Numbered from the stretch's first letter, positions 1 to 12,772 are shown. The stretch is DNA of 64,000 bases from Emergomyces orientalis (GCA_002110485.1 MOWL01000067.1:2728001-2792000), one strand, 5' to 3'. Numbers and translations: made by a program. The notes: generated from the letters alone by a model not told the origin.

Positions 1-1622
1 TGTTTTCATCTTTGTCGCCATAGCCTTTCTACTATGCTTGACCAAGTTATCTCACTCGCTGGACCCGCGGCCATGGAAATCCAACACTGCGACGACAGCG
101 TTGCAACAAGAGCACAATGATAACAATCGTAAGGCGCAGCAACAGCAGGAAGAAAAGCTTGTTAAACCTACAAATGTCAATATTACGGGCATGGTGTTTT
201 TCGGGAGGCGGGATCGGGTCGAGTCGATGAATTGTTACGTTGAGGTTGGTGTTGGTGTTTTTTACTCGCTATTAAATTGGGACTCCTGAACTGGGTTGTA
301 ACAGGGCTCTCGGTCGTGTGCGCACAAAGAGAATACGCCTGGTTCCCACTCCCCTTTTTGTTAGAAAAAAAGTGCAGGAGTAGAGAAATTATACACATCG
401 CTGACTATTCGATTAGAGAAATCTGATAGACAATGGCGGATGGCTGGACGAAGTGCTTTGGTATGCCAATACGGATAACGCGGAAGATCTCAAATATCTC
501 GACCAGATCGTTGCGCGGTCTCCCCGCTATAAGAAAATTACATTGGAAAAACCTGTTGGATGGCCAGATTATACCAAACTCTGGAGACGGGTGGAAAGGG
601 GTACGGTTTATGTCAAGATTGATGATGATGTTGTATGTGCCATCCCCGGGTCTTCATCGCGCAAATTTATCACGTCCCAGTCTTGTGACAAGGACGGGCG
701 TTGAGATATCATCCCATTTCTGAATAATATCGCTTACTTTAACCCACCAGGTCTGGCTCGCCGACGATGCCATCCCACACATGGTCATCACCAAATTAAA
801 ATACCCAGACAGCTTTGCAGTCTCCGCGAACGTCATCAATGGTCCCCCCTTATCTTTCCTCCACTTCCACCTAGGTGCTCTGCACCCATACTTCCCCGAA
901 CTCGAGGTAGATCCCACACACAATAACCGTAGTGAATCCGAAAACTGGCGCCCCTCCAGCCACCCCTTCTGGTCCGGCTCCAGCGATTTCGAGTGGCCTC
1001 TGGACAAAGACCCGCCATCCGGGGGCACGCATCGCTGGCTCCGAGTTGAAGACAACAAAGCGCTCCACCGCACTCCGGTCGCACGGTTGACATACGACTT
1101 CTGGGGCACCACTTATGAAAGCTGGGCGATTGCGGCGCAGCAGCATTATTCGCTACTAGAGAATCTGGAGCAGAATACCACAGATCTATATAAATTCCAG
1201 CCGCCGTGGAATATGCAGGGGGAGCGGATTCGGATCAATTGCCTCGCGATTCTAGGGGATGATATTCTGGATACCGACGTGGAGCATTGGCCAGATGATA
1301 GAGGGGATGAGGATATGATTGTTTTGGAGTTGCCGCTGAAGTTGCAGAGACGTGAGTTGTTCCCCGCCTTGGTTTAGTATTCGATTCTGTGATAACGCTC
1401 CTTTATTCAATTTAAACCGGAAATGATGGTAACTGACACTCTGTTGTTGTACACACAGATGTGCTAGTCGAAGGCAGAGCTCTCGCCGCACACTTCAATT
1501 TCATGCACCAAGGTGGACTCCCGTCGACAGATTTGCTCTCTAGGTATAACTCGTACGCAAAAGAAAACATATGTAAACAACAGAAACAGCCGGAGCAGCA
1601 GCAGCAGCCGAAGGATCGATAA
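1..1622 (+). CDS. Putative type II membrane glycosyltransferase-like protein (5' partial)
   Basis: Exons <1-244, 417-632, 751-1351 and 1459-1622, all in frame; the 5' end lies outside the window. The visible N-terminus reads as a membrane anchor (VFIFVAIAFLLCL), then a linker rich in Q and N. Next come a segment around FFGRRDRVESMNCYVE, NGGWLDEVLWYANTDNAEDL, and the acidic motif VKIDDDVVWLADDAIPHMV, which resembles the metal-binding D-x-D of glycosyltransferases. The order (single N-terminal anchor, globular domain with a DDD motif) suggests a Golgi or ER lumenal transferase, but that is inference. I recognise it only as a conserved fungal hypothetical family. The first intron has the weak donor GTTGGT; it was chosen because it joins CYVE to RNLIDNGGWLDEV in frame. 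The C-terminus is Q-rich and poorly conserved in appearance. The gene is convergent with SMC6. Confidence 0.72.
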
Positions 1623-3191
1623 CCGCGCAAATGGTGCATCATATATCACATGCATATCGATATATATAATCATGCCATGTTTCTTTTACAAAACCACTTA
1701 CTACTTGGCGTTAATGTATGTAATGATGAGGACGTTTTAGCCTTTGCTTTCGAATTTCTATTCTCTTGTTTTTTTTTCTCTTTTTTTACCTAATCTTCTT
1801 TTCTTAACTGTCAAATTTTAATTTTCGTTTATTTATTTAACATATATAGGATTCATATGTGGGGTTAGACGGTTATGTCGTTTAGGTCGAGAACAACTCA
1901 TTCCGCCATTTTTTTGGAATTTTTTCGATTGCTTTGTTTACTGAACATTCAATGGAATGCCCGTGCGCGCGGGTAGGCTTTTCTTGAAGACAGCTTCGCG
2001 CAGGCGTCAGACCGACGGTCAGTTAGGTTCCCCGAAGATTGGTACATGTAGTTAATGGATCAGGTTAGTACAGCCAGACCAACTTGTGACGGTTCGGATT
2101 TTATGGCAGAGGAGGTGGAGAGAGGTTATATTTCCCTTGACTTCCAACGTGGCCGAGCCATCTCGGGGTATGAATTGGGGTGTCAATACCCGCTGGCGGG
2201 GAGATTTCGTTCTCATAGGCGTCCACTAGCTACAGTCAATGGATGCTTTTGTGTGCTCTCCAGGGGCATGTTTCTCTGATCGCAAAGAGGTTATATATGT
2301 CGGTGTAAAACGAAAAAGAGATCCGACGCTTTGTTGGGGTTATTATATGTTGGAAATAGAAAAGATATGAGGGGTCCACTACTTTGAATGATTGGAATGT
2401 ATTTCGAACAGACTGGTAAACCATTTCAAAGCCAGATAGATATGATATGATGCTTTGGCTTTGACACATCCAGCATAACTATTCGAGACTTTTTAAATCA
2501 TATTACAGCCTCATGCGAATATCGAATCTAATATGATATCTGCCAACTAACCATAAAAAAACTATTAGTTACAACAAAAACTCATATTTGCTCACATCTA
2601 CACACAACTTCAACGTTGTTATCATTGTAATTGTCTAATATGTAGAACTGCCGTGCTATGTCTATAGTCTAGATCAGGAATGTATTGGTGAAAGAGCAGC
2701 TCTAATATTCAATTGCCAGTAGGAGACTATTAAGTAAGGTATTGCGATGTATAGGAAAACTATACACCCTACTGAGGTTAACCGCTCTTATATAATAAAT
2801 ACCCAGGGTCAACTACATCATTTGACCAGTTTTATGCGGGTCCTAGTAGCCATCAAACGAAGTTTGATTCGGTACCCGAAGGGGATTATTTTATTACAAA
2901 TGGTTCAGCCATTATTTCAAGCTTTGCGATGGACATGCTGCTCTCTCATTTCGTGAAACCAAGAGGGATAAAGCGCGTCAAAGCGGGCAGGGAGTAACCA
3001 GAGCACAAAAGCTGGCGCTGAATTGATACAGAAGGTGGCTGAATGCGAGATCAAAAAGCCCCTTCACATTATGCAAATATTAGATCTGATAAATCAAATA
3101 TGTATGAGAAAAATGCCGCTGTCAAACCGCTCCCCCCAATAAAATAATATATCAGAGAAAAATGTTCACGGAGTCAGATTCTGGACTAATC
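1623..3191. other. Long intergenic region between convergent genes
   Basis: About 1.57 kb with no ORF I can defend. It should hold the 3' UTRs of the upstream transferase-like gene and of SMC6. It is AT-rich at 1,740-1,860 and 2,460-2,660. No repeat, LTR or tRNA was recognised. Small ORFs at 2055-2279 and 2747-2956 have no recognisable motifs and no plausible splice partners. A decayed insertion cannot be excluded. Confidence 0.5.
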
Positions 3192-6100
3192 TCATCCAAA
3201 CGGCAGTGTTGTTTGGCCTCGTTCCGGCTCAGCAAGCCTAGATAAGCAAGGAAAAGAAGCCCCAGTTAGCATTGGATCATAATCTTGAGATATGGATAGC
3301 AAACGTACTCTTTGACTCTAACGTCTGGTGCTGGCTGGATATCGCTCCTTGCACCTGGCGTAATGAAGATAAACTGCCGCCCAACGGACCGTCTTGCCGC
3401 TATCATCTATTACCGTTGTATCGACACGTCAGTACCGTGAATAACGTGAAGTATACAAGACGATTAAAAAAAGGAAAAAGGTAGGGAGAAAGCTTACCAG
3501 CATTTCAATACTCATCCTTCGGTTGATAGAGTCCATGTATACGTCACTATCACGGAAACAAAATAATTAATATAAAAACAGAAACATATACGAGGAAGAG
3601 CGTCAGTCGATCACGTACAATTCATCCAAGCAGCGGATCGGTGACCCCATAGCCTCCCATAGCGATAATAAAAGGCATATCTGCGAGAATGATTTTTCCC
3701 CTCCGGAGAGAGTTTTCGCGTTTCTCCCCTTGGCGCTTTGCTTTGTGATGTCCGGTTCGATGTGGATATCAAGCAATTTCTTCGTATGATCCGATAGAAT
3801 CTGGCCGCGGAAACTTCGTTCGCTTAGCAGATAGGTAAATTGGAGTTTAGCCTGGGCGGTGATGAGAGAACGGAAATTCTCCCATCGTTTTCGCCGATTA
3901 TTCAATGTGATTTTGAACCTCTATGGAAATTGTAAGTCGATAATTCTGAGCAGAGAGTGGTGGGACGAGCGAGGATGAGGAAAATTTGTGGTGGAGGAGA
4001 AACTTTACCTGAGCGAGTTCTTCGAGCTCAGCAACCTGCCGCCTAGCACTTTCATATCTCTCCTCTGCTTCGGCTGCTTCCGTGGCAATCTTCTCTCGAT
4101 TTCCAAGACTAGACGGCGTTAGCAAATTTTGTGTTTTTCAACCACTAGTAGAAGAATACATACTCCTTATCGAATCGATCAAGATCCCTTTTCAATCTCA
4201 CAAGTTTCTTATCAAGGCTATTCGCCGTCTCCCCCTCAGCAACAGCCACACGTGGAGAAACCGAACTTGCTTTGGCACTGAAATCCAAAATGATATCACC
4301 AAGCTCCTGTCGCTTGGTCGCTATATGTGCCTTATCCGCCTTCACGGATTCAAGCCTTCCAATAACGACATTTTTATCAGTGAGAGCCTTTCTCCGCCTC
4401 TCCAGCATTTTTGATTCTCCCTTTTCAAGCTCTTCGACCTGTTTCCGATGCTCGGCAATTTCCCGTTCGATCTGCGCCACTTCTCGTTTCTTCTCTTTGA
4501 GTCTCTCGATTATGCTATCCATTTTGTTGACACTGTCTTCAAACGAGCTCTCGTGAGTGCGTTTCTCCCCTTCGCTTTCTTGCAAAGAGTTTTGCAGCGC
4601 CTCTAGCCCGCCATCTTCAATGGTATCTGCGTCAATTGCACTTTGGAGCTCTTCAGCGAGGTCCTCCGCCGTTTGCCAGGCGATCTTTAGCTGATCCTCC
4701 TGTCTTTTATGTCTAACGAGTGCTTGTTTGCATTTTTCAAGATGGGTGCGCGCCAATCGTTCTTGAGTTTCCAGCTCAAGGAGGTCCTGCTTCAACCGAT
4801 TCACAGCATCCTGTTGTATCCTTTATGGACAACGAGTGAGTAAACTGGGGGCCGGATTATTATTATGTGTGAAAGGTTACGTACTTGATTTGGGACTCTA
4901 TGTCAGTTTTCATCCGGGGTCGTCCCGTATACACTTGAACTGGAGATTGAGTTGGTTGCCCCGTCCGGCTGTAAGCTAAATGAACTCCTCTTCGTCGGTC
5001 CCGTTGGTCGATACAGAAACATCGCTTCACATTTCTCGGTCGTTCACCATCAAACATCACAACCGAAGCATCTTCCAAGTTCTCGATGAGAAGAACCTGT
5101 TCAATGCCATTGGTTATAATTAACTGCCGCCGAACCAAATCGTTATCGATCTAGATGAAATTTTTAGTAACATAACTGACGATCGGGAATTCTGTTATCG
5201 GTGGTTTCCTTCCTACCTCTAAAACCCGTAACGCCGTGTCGAATTGAGGATTTGGTTCGTTAGGTGATGTATCCATGCTCCCAGTATCATTTCCAATAAA
5301 GATAGGGCATTCACTAATTGAGATGGAAATTAACATCCATATCGGAGTAAATCACAAAAATCCATAAGACTTTGTCACTTACCATCCAACCCGCTTCATG
5401 ATACTCGAGAGAGTATTGGAATCACTCTTAGTCGTCACCACAAACCCACTCAGGTTTGCCCCCAGTGAACTTTCAAGGACCCCAGACCATTTCGGTTTTA
5501 ACAACCTTATATGATTGCCCAATGGCCCGACAGGTTTTCTCGAAAACTTGTACTGTTCTTGTTCAATAGCCCTTAACAACATGGGCATCTTTTCGTGAAA
5601 ACCGCCTTGCTGTTGTCCCCTGTCTCGCGTGAGGCTACGGAGTCGATTTTCAGCTTGCTCTATATCTGACCGCTGCTTGGTAACAGGTTCACGCTTCCCT
5701 TGCAGGTCTCGATCCGCTTTGTTGATATCCTCTTGTAGGCGATCCACATCTCGTCTGTGGGCTTGGTACTGATTGCCTGCCTCCTCAGCCTCAGCTTTTT
5801 TCCGCTCAAGTTCCGCCAACCTCCTAGCATGGCTCCCACCATCTAAATCCTCAAGTCGTTGCTTTTCTTCCTCTATTTTTCGTTGTGTCTCTTCGATGGC
5901 CGACTCGGCAGTCTTCAAACATTCACGGATCATGCGTTGTGTTGCCTAGAAGAAGAAGAGACCCCGAAATTAATTACCAAAAACATGTCATATGTCATAT
6001 AATACTTGACATACCTGGAGGTCATGGCGTTCTCTCAAAGTCTCATTCAGATTTTCTTTTGCACCCTTCCCACGATCCTCTTGAGTTTCCAGTTCCGATC

Positions 6101-7591
6101 TTGCTGCTCGAACGGCTTCAGAAGCTACATTGTATTCACGATCCGCTTCTTGATAAACTTCATCGGCTTTCGCAACTTCAGCCTCAAGATCGGCGATATT
6201 TCTGGTCGCCTCCTCGAGTTGCGCATCGCACGAATCTCGTTGCTATTCCGTAAATTAACCTGAGAACAGTACTCTAAATAGCTGCAGGATTCCACAAACC
6301 TTTTCTTGTTCTTCAACCTGTACCCAAGCCATCTGAGCTCGTAAGTTCCTCACTCTAGCCCGCATAGTCTCATTCTTATCCGACAGCGCGAGTTTCGCTC
6401 TAGAGTTATTCCTATTAACCTCCAAATCTTTGATCTGGTCCAAATGGATCGACAACTTCGCTTCAGTCTGGTCAATCGACTCTTCAAGCAAGCGATAATC
6501 CTGGTCTAGCTGCTCGAGTTGAACGCCCTTGACGAAAAATTTGTATTTTTCCGACGGGCTGGAGCTGCTTAGAAACTGGCGGGCCATGTCTTGTGAGAGG
6601 ACGTTCATGGGATTATCAATCTGCAACGCGAAGTAGTCTGTGATGGAGTCAAGTTCCGACTTCTTCGTAGATACAATGCGGCCGGCGGAACTTTTGATTT
6701 TAAAACCACTCGAGCCGCTTCTGGAGAAATGCCGCTCAATGATGATCGAGTTTCCGAATTCGTTGGGATTATATGCGCTGTCCCCCCGGTTCTTAATACG
6801 AACCACAATAGTTGCAGAACTACAAAAAATAGCAGATTTAGTTTAAAAAAATGCCCGCGGTCAACCATAAATGATATCACGGAAATCATAAAATAAAATT
6901 AAAAATTAAAAAAAAAAATACAACAAGAAACTAAGAAAAAACATACTCTTTCCCTTCCTTAATAAAACTCTTCAAGCTCTGGCCTCGATTCGTCACAGAC
7001 GCCTTCCCGCCCAAACAGAGTGTAAGAGCCGTAAGAATAGCGCTCTTCCCACTCCCATTCTTGCCCACGATAAAATTTATCAGCGGACCCAGGTCGACGG
7101 AGAAATGCTCATGGCACATGAAATTGTAGCAGTCTACTCGTTCTATAATACCATGCTCTGCGGGCACGTTTTCTATGTTTTGGGAGAATTTCTTTTGGAT
7201 ATATTGGCTGGCTCGGCTCTCGATGGCCTCCTCATCGCCGATGTCGAGGTCGGGTTCGGATTCGGATTCGGGTTCGGGGTCGCTGAGGTTTTCGTGCGGG
7301 TTTGCGCCGTCGAGCTCGGAGGCGGATGCGGAGCCGTACAGATTTGAGGAGGAGTCGGTAGAGTCATTGTCACTATCACTGTCTTCTCTGACTGCTAGGA
7401 CGTCTGAAGTGCGCGCTTTCTTTCTCTATATACAATGACAATATATTAGTGACTGCCTATTATAGGTTTGCGACATTGAGAACGGGTTATCCCATATTGT
7501 ATTTCTTTACCGGGCCAAGTTGTGAACCTAGCGGTGCACTCGAGACGGGATCATTGCGCTGGTCGACTCGGCTCCTCTTAATCGGAGCCAT
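3192..7591 (-). CDS. SMC6: Structural maintenance of chromosomes protein 6 (Smc5/6 complex ATPase)
   Basis: Thirteen exons on the minus strand: 7511-7591, 6947-7425, 6300-6819, 6015-6242, 5383-5945, 5217-5313, 4885-5150, 4164-4820, 4009-4108, 3619-3920, 3498-3546, 3309-3406 and 3192-3237. They total 3,486 nt (1,161 aa), the usual Smc6 size. After an acidic Ser/Asp/Glu-rich N-terminus comes Walker A GKNGSGKSA at about residues 148-156. Two long coiled coils flank a hinge region in the middle (FVVTTKSDSNTL and CPIFIGNDTGS). The C-terminal head has the ABC signature LSGGEKSFSQI, and Walker B CLDEF is split across an intron. Smc6 pairs with Smc5 in DNA repair and recombination, in the nucleus. 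Three tiny last exons (49, 98, 46 nt) were needed to reach the conserved tail; the joins give MIAARRSVGRQFIFITPG and VKELAEPERGQTTLPFG. The start was chosen because the 27-codon first exon joins in phase. Confidence 0.95.
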
Positions 7592-8147
7592 TGGGAGGAA
7601 GGGGATAAATAAATAAACGCAGCTGTTGGATGACGAGTCATGGAATGGATACTGTGGGTTGCTTATGAGATCACGGTATTCCCGGAATCCCAGGCTCCTG
7701 GGCAGCTACTCCGTCCCGTATGTCAGAGCGTTGAGAGGGATGTCTTCATGGTTTCGTTGTAGTTAAAATAGTTTGTAGGTGGTTCATCCCGTCGCGTCGC
7801 GTGGAAAAACGAAGATACCTGGGGATCACGTGATATGAAAGTCAATTTTACCCAATTGAGATAGACACAGGCAACATCATCCATAGTGAATTATGAACAG
7901 TCACAACTAAAATTTCCCCAATTGATGAGTGCTAGTACAATGGAAAGAAGGTCTTGAGTTTTTCCACACCCTGTTTTTGGCATATCATACGATATCACAA
8001 GAACATCTTAACTATAGAAACATCCACCAAAGTTGAGTAAAAATACTAACTATACAATAAAAATCACCTCCCACATCCCTCCTATCCCTGCTATTTACAG
8101 AAGCAACGATTTAACAGGGAGGCATATCGAAACGACTGTTTATCTAT
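7592..8147. other. SMC6 upstream region / dipeptidase 3' region
   Basis: 556 bp between two minus-strand genes. It should contain the SMC6 promoter and the terminator region of the dipeptidase gene. No coding potential, and no motif was recognised. Confidence 0.6.
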
Positions 8148-10196
8148 CTACTCGGTAATAGGCTCCTCAGCAACATAGTGCAGATACGCACCCATCAGCT
8201 TAGTACCCTCAATGTAGTTGCGCTTGTCGAGCTTCTCGTTGGTAGAATGCGCCGCATCTGTCGAGCTTCCCATTGGCAACAGAAGGACGTTTTTGCCTGT
8301 GGCTTCTTCGAAAGTCAGGGTGATGGGGATGCTAGTGTTTTACCATTGGTTAGAAATTTATGTTCTTCCCGCGCAAAAACGAAAGAAAGAAAGAGAAAAA
8401 CATACCTCCCTCCCTCCCTCGTCATATCCGGCTCAACACCAAACACCTGCTTAACAGCCTTACCGGCAGCCTGGAAATTCCAATGCCTGGGGCTAGCCAC
8501 CCACCACTTCCCATCATGCTGCAGCGAGCAATCCATCGTATTCTTACTGTTCAACTTGGCAAACTCCGCCTTAATGTAGTCAAACACCAACCGATTCACA
8601 TCCTCGCTCTCCATATTGGGCACGGTGCGGATGGAGAATTTCCCAATAACTTTCGCGGGTATGACGGTCTTGGCACCGGGGGCTGAATAGGCACCTTCCA
8701 CGCCGTGGATGGAGAGGGATGGGTACCGCCATCGTCTCATCAGAGTGGGCTCCTTATCTGAGAAGATGGAGGTGGTGCTGCCGAGAGACTCGTGCAGGTT
8801 ATCCATGGAGAAGCTGATGCCGCCGTACAGGCTCTTTTCGTCCTCTGTCACAGGGGCGACGAGTTCGTTGATGCCTGGGATCAGGATGTTGCCTTGAGCA
8901 TCAACCAGCTTGGAGAGGAGATTGACCAGGTCTGTCATGGGCTCATGGGCCGTGCCGCCAAAGACACCGCTGTGCAAATCCTGCCCGGGCCCGGAGACGG
9001 TGAGAGAGTAGTAATTGCACCCGCGCAGTCCGTAGGTGAGACACGGCTTCTCGGTACCCAGCCAGTAATTATCGGAAATGCACACGGCATCGGCATCTTT
9101 GAAATACGCCTTGCTTTCCGCTTTTACGAACTCCTCCAGACCCACCGAGCCGTACTCCTCCATGCCCTCGAAGCAGCAGAGCAGGTTGACAGGGAACTCC
9201 ACGCCGGCCTTCTGGTGCGCTTCGATGACGTTTAGCCAGCCCATGACAGGGCCCTTGTCATCCGTGCTGCCACGACCATACATTCTCCCCTTCTCATCAA
9301 CGGTGAGCGTGAAGGGCTCCGTGTTCCAGCCATCCTCTAGTAGAGCGGGTTGCACGTCGTAATGGCCATAGACGAGGATGGTCCGCTTGTTCTTGTCGTT
9401 GCCGTAGCGGGCGAGGATTACGGGAGGCAGTTCCAGATGCTCCCGTCCATGCTCCTTTCCTAGTGGTCGTATCTCAACTTCAGCCCCCAGGCGTTTGAGT
9501 TCATCGGCAAGGAATTCTCCCATCTATGGTAACAAAATATTAGAAATGTAATGTCTCGAGAATTGGGGAGGGGGGGGGGGGGTGTTGATTGTGGTAATTA
9601 GGACCATACTTTGACGACATCCCCTCTGTTCTCATCTTGGGCGGAGATTGACGGGATAGCAACAGCTTTTCTCAGGCCTACATTATAACAAGGGCAATTA
9701 ACAATCATTCAAGACCGGAACACTGCGTCGCAAAATTATAGCCAGGAAATGGAGAACGGCGTACGATCAATGAAATGGTCCTGGAGGTTATCGACCCTAC
9801 GCAGAAAAAACAGAAACACATTGATGTTAGCAAACCAAATCCTCCATGTATAATGAATACAATGACAAGTAGTATAATATATTTGAAATTCCGAAAACCT
9901 CACTCCTTGAAAAACGGTTCCAACTGGGGCGCCATCTTGGGATCGTCGATATTTGCGTAGAAGGTTCTCTTGTGTATTCTTGCAGTGAGCAGCGGGGGAG
10001 GTTGCTGTTGGATGATGGTGTGGAGAATGAATGAGCGGGGTGAGGCGGAGGAAGAGGAAGAGGAAGAGAGAGATCTATTTAGACTAAAATATCTCCGAGC
10101 CTGGATGGCTGATGGGATGATCAATTGCGCCGTCCAGTGTCTAAGTGCAGGAAGCGATGCTGCGATGCGACTGAGGGGAAGAGAGGAGGGGAGCAT
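8148..10196 (-). CDS. DUG1: M20-family metallodipeptidase (Cys-Gly dipeptidase, Dug1/CNDP2 type)
   Basis: Exons 9904-10196, 9765-9796, 9610-9677, 8406-9523 and 8148-8331. The conserved protein starts at the ATG at 9935 (MAPQLEPFFKE), giving 477 aa, the normal Dug1 length. The reading frame stays open upstream to another ATG at 10196, adding 87 residues rich in Arg and Ser and almost free of acidic residues, which looks like a mitochondrial presequence. Metal-site motifs are visible: YGHYDVQP (His), GRGSTDDKGP (bridging Asp), EGMEEYGS (Glu-Glu), CISDNYW (Asp) and DAAHSTNEKLD (His). The yeast enzyme cleaves Cys-Gly and takes part in glutathione breakdown. The 32-nt second exon is supported by the family sequence across its joins (FKEVDNLQDHFIDRLRKAVA). 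I give the longer span as the feature, but the 9935 start is the safer cytosolic form. Confidence 0.93.
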
Positions 10197-10933
10197 TTGG
10201 CGCGGAGGAGGGGCCAAAAGAGGGCCTAAGGGGCATAAAGAGCGTGGATGGTCTGGGTAGATGCGGCAAAGACAGGAGACAGACAGACAACCTTGCTTGG
10301 AATTGTGAAACGGGGAGAAGAAAAGAGAAACGAGGTTGCATTCGTGTTCTTTATTATTTTCTTTTCTGGAATTCCGTTCTCTTTTTATTAATTATTAATT
10401 GCTTGTTTTCAGCTGGTGAGTCGCGTCAACAAGGATTTTATATATATTTGGAGATTCCATGCTTTAAGCAATGGATGAAGCAAAATAAGCGGCTTCGACC
10501 TTTTTTTATAACTGTTTTAAATTTATGTGTTTGATGGTAGAATATAGTGATATTGTACAGAACATAAGAAAATTACAGGAAATCTAACGGCAAATATTGG
10601 GAGCAGGAATGAAAAATGGAAAAGAAAATAGAATAGTACAGTGATAAGTTTCTACAATGAGGCCGGCCAGCCATTCCTTGTCCTCGTCCTCCTTCTCGAC
10701 CTCGTCTTCATCACCCGTAACCACCCGGCAAACAGGAATTGGAGCTGCAGAGCAGTGCAGTCGGAAGAGCAAGGGATGCGATTTTTCTTCGCCATCCGTT
10801 GACTTTATATCTCATCTCCACCTCCGTAGGGTACGTAGGGTCGACATGATGATGGTGTAGCATCCCTCCAATGAGAATAATAATAATCAAAATGCTGACC
10901 AATTGAGGGTATCTAAATTGGAAATGTGATTGA
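10197..10933. other. Intergenic, dipeptidase promoter and MRPL20 3' region
   Basis: About 740 bp between minus-strand genes. ORFs on both strands here are low-complexity or lack family motifs. A Ser-rich plus-strand ORF at 10657-10860 appears to be chance reading of TCC/TCG runs. No RNA gene was recognised. Confidence 0.55.
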
Positions 10934-11551
10934 TCATTGATCCCTTGCCCAAAGCTCTTTCCGCAGCTGTCTATCCTCCCTTGCAATCGTCCGCTTCTTG
11001 CCCCAGCGCGATTTGATAGCCTCAAGAACCTGCTGCTGGATAGCCTTCTTCTGCGGGCCGGCATCGCACACCTGCATGACGAAGTGGGTGCTGCATCCGA
11101 ATCTTTGAGCCAGCGCATATCTGCTCCATTTCATGGGGTCTTCTAGCCGGAGCTGGCGCATTTCCGCGATCTCCTGCTCGCCCAGGATGTGTTTGGTTTG
11201 ACTTTTATGCCGCAAAACTAGTGGGAGTCTTGATTGTTCTTGTTGCAGTGGTTCTCCAGCGAGTGAAGCGCGCAGTTTCCGGCGGACGTCATCTGGAGGT
11301 AGGAATTTGGTAGGGGTGTGGTAGATGGAGGGGGCACTGGACGGGGGGTTGTAGATGATGCGATCAGGCGAATTGGGAGGAAGAGGGCTGAATGAAGCAT
11401 CAGGCTTCACGCGTAGGCGCTGTTTCAGTCGACGGAAAGTTGACTGGTATCTCCGGCATACCAGGATGGAAGTGGCTGATTCCGACCACGATGGGAGCAA
11501 GAATGGCAGCGTCAAGATATGGCGCCGAGAATATGTGACGGGAGAAGCCAT
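10934..11551 (-). CDS. MRPL20: Mitochondrial large-subunit ribosomal protein L20 (MRPL20/mL58)
   Basis: A single-exon gene of 205 aa. The N-terminus (MASPVTYSRRHILTLPF, then a CRRYQST segment) is basic and hydroxylated, typical of a mitochondrial targeting sequence. The body has the family pattern seen in fungal Mrpl20: a Pro-rich segment (IYNPPSSAPSIYHTPTKFLP), then LGEQEIAEMRQLRLEDPMKW, then SRYALAQRFGCSTHFVMQV, and a basic C-terminal helix (KSRWGKKRTIAREDRQLRKE). It should work in the mitochondrial 54S subunit. The start at 11551 is the only ATG that includes a presequence. GA-rich simple sequence lies just upstream. Confidence 0.88.
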   Translation of the reverse strand: MASPVTYSRRHILTLPFLLPSWSESATSILVCRRYQSTFRRLKQRLRVKPDASFSPLPPNSPDRIIYNPPSSAPSIYHTPTKFLPPDDVRRKLRASLAGEPLQQEQSRLPLVLRHKSQTKHILGEQEIAEMRQLRLEDPMKWSRYALAQRFGCSTHFVMQVCDAGPQKKAIQQQVLEAIKSRWGKKRTIAREDRQLRKELWARDQ

Positions 11552-11639
11552 GGTGACGGAGGAAGAGAGTATAAATTAGAGGGAGAGACCCAAGGGAATG
11601 TGTGGATTGGGTCCTCACGGATAGGGAAATCTTCGAGGA

Positions 11640-11761
11640 GAGAGAGAGAGAGAGAGAGAGAGTCAAAATCAGCAGCCAGGAGACATGGCAGGATCCGACA
11701 TAGGGAGGAATTGAGTCAGATATGTTTTAGAGAGAGAGAGAGAGGGAGGGAGAGGGAGAGA
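11640..11761. repeat. GA-rich simple repeats
   Basis: Two (GA)n tracts, at about 11640-11662 and 11730-11760, upstream of MRPL20 on its promoter side. Purine-rich runs like these are common in fungal promoters or 5' UTRs; no function is shown. Confidence 0.75.
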
Positions 11762-12750
11762 TGTTTGGACTGGTTGGAATCTCAAATATCAACCAGACAG
11801 TGGATGAAATGGCGACGAGAAGAAAATTAAAGATACGCTAAGCTGGATTGGGAGAGGAATCACGTGTGAATCGGAGAAGGGTTATTCCGGATGATATCGA
11901 CCAAAAAAGTACAAATACAATACACTACAGTAATACACGGATATATGTTTCGGGGGTTTATTTATGGGAGGATGTTGCGGTCTTACAGAGTAATAATAGG
12001 GAATAATAATAGCATACAAGATATATATATACAAATATACATACATAAATATATCTATGCATGTATATATATGTGGTGAAAGGGTAGATTCCTCTGCCCA
12101 TATCTAGATAAACACTCTCTGCTGTCTGATTGTTGCAACCGGAGGCAGCATTATTATTACAATACCGTACCTCCCGTATCAACCCATATAGTACAGTACA
12201 ATACCATATCATCCCACCCATCGAAAATACTGTAACACTGTATGTACTCTGTAATACCGTATCCTCATCCGCATTTGATCAACCCTTGGGGGAACTTCCT
12301 CCTTCATCTACTCCGTAACTAATCAACTTCATCTTCAACCTCCAAATTTCATCCTCAGGTCGTCTATCTCCGCCTCATTCTCCTCCTCAACATTTTCTGT
12401 CTATGTCACTCCCTCTTCTCCACTCACCATCCCATATTACACCTCCTTAACCCGCCTGTCGTCGAACCCTCATAACTAATATGACGTCGTTGATGCGTTC
12501 TATACCAAGCCCCCAACGCTCTTGTTGCTGAGTACGACCCTCTCTACTCCGTATGATTCGGAACTGTCTCACCAACTCAAAAGCCAAGTTTAACCACCCC
12601 CCAGCCTGCCAGGCCCCAAGGTTCCTCGTCCAAGCCACCAACTGCGTCTTCTTCCCACTGCTTTAAATATCCCTCTGCCTGCAGAAAACGTCCATATATT
12701 CCACGCTCTCCCTCTCTCTAATACCTCTCTTCCTACCTTGTATCTTCGGC

Positions 12751-12772
12751 CACACACACACACACACACACA

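Noticed and set aside
654..1112. 152-aa minus-strand ORF
   Set aside because: Antisense to the third exon of the transferase-like gene, where the plus frame is conserved.
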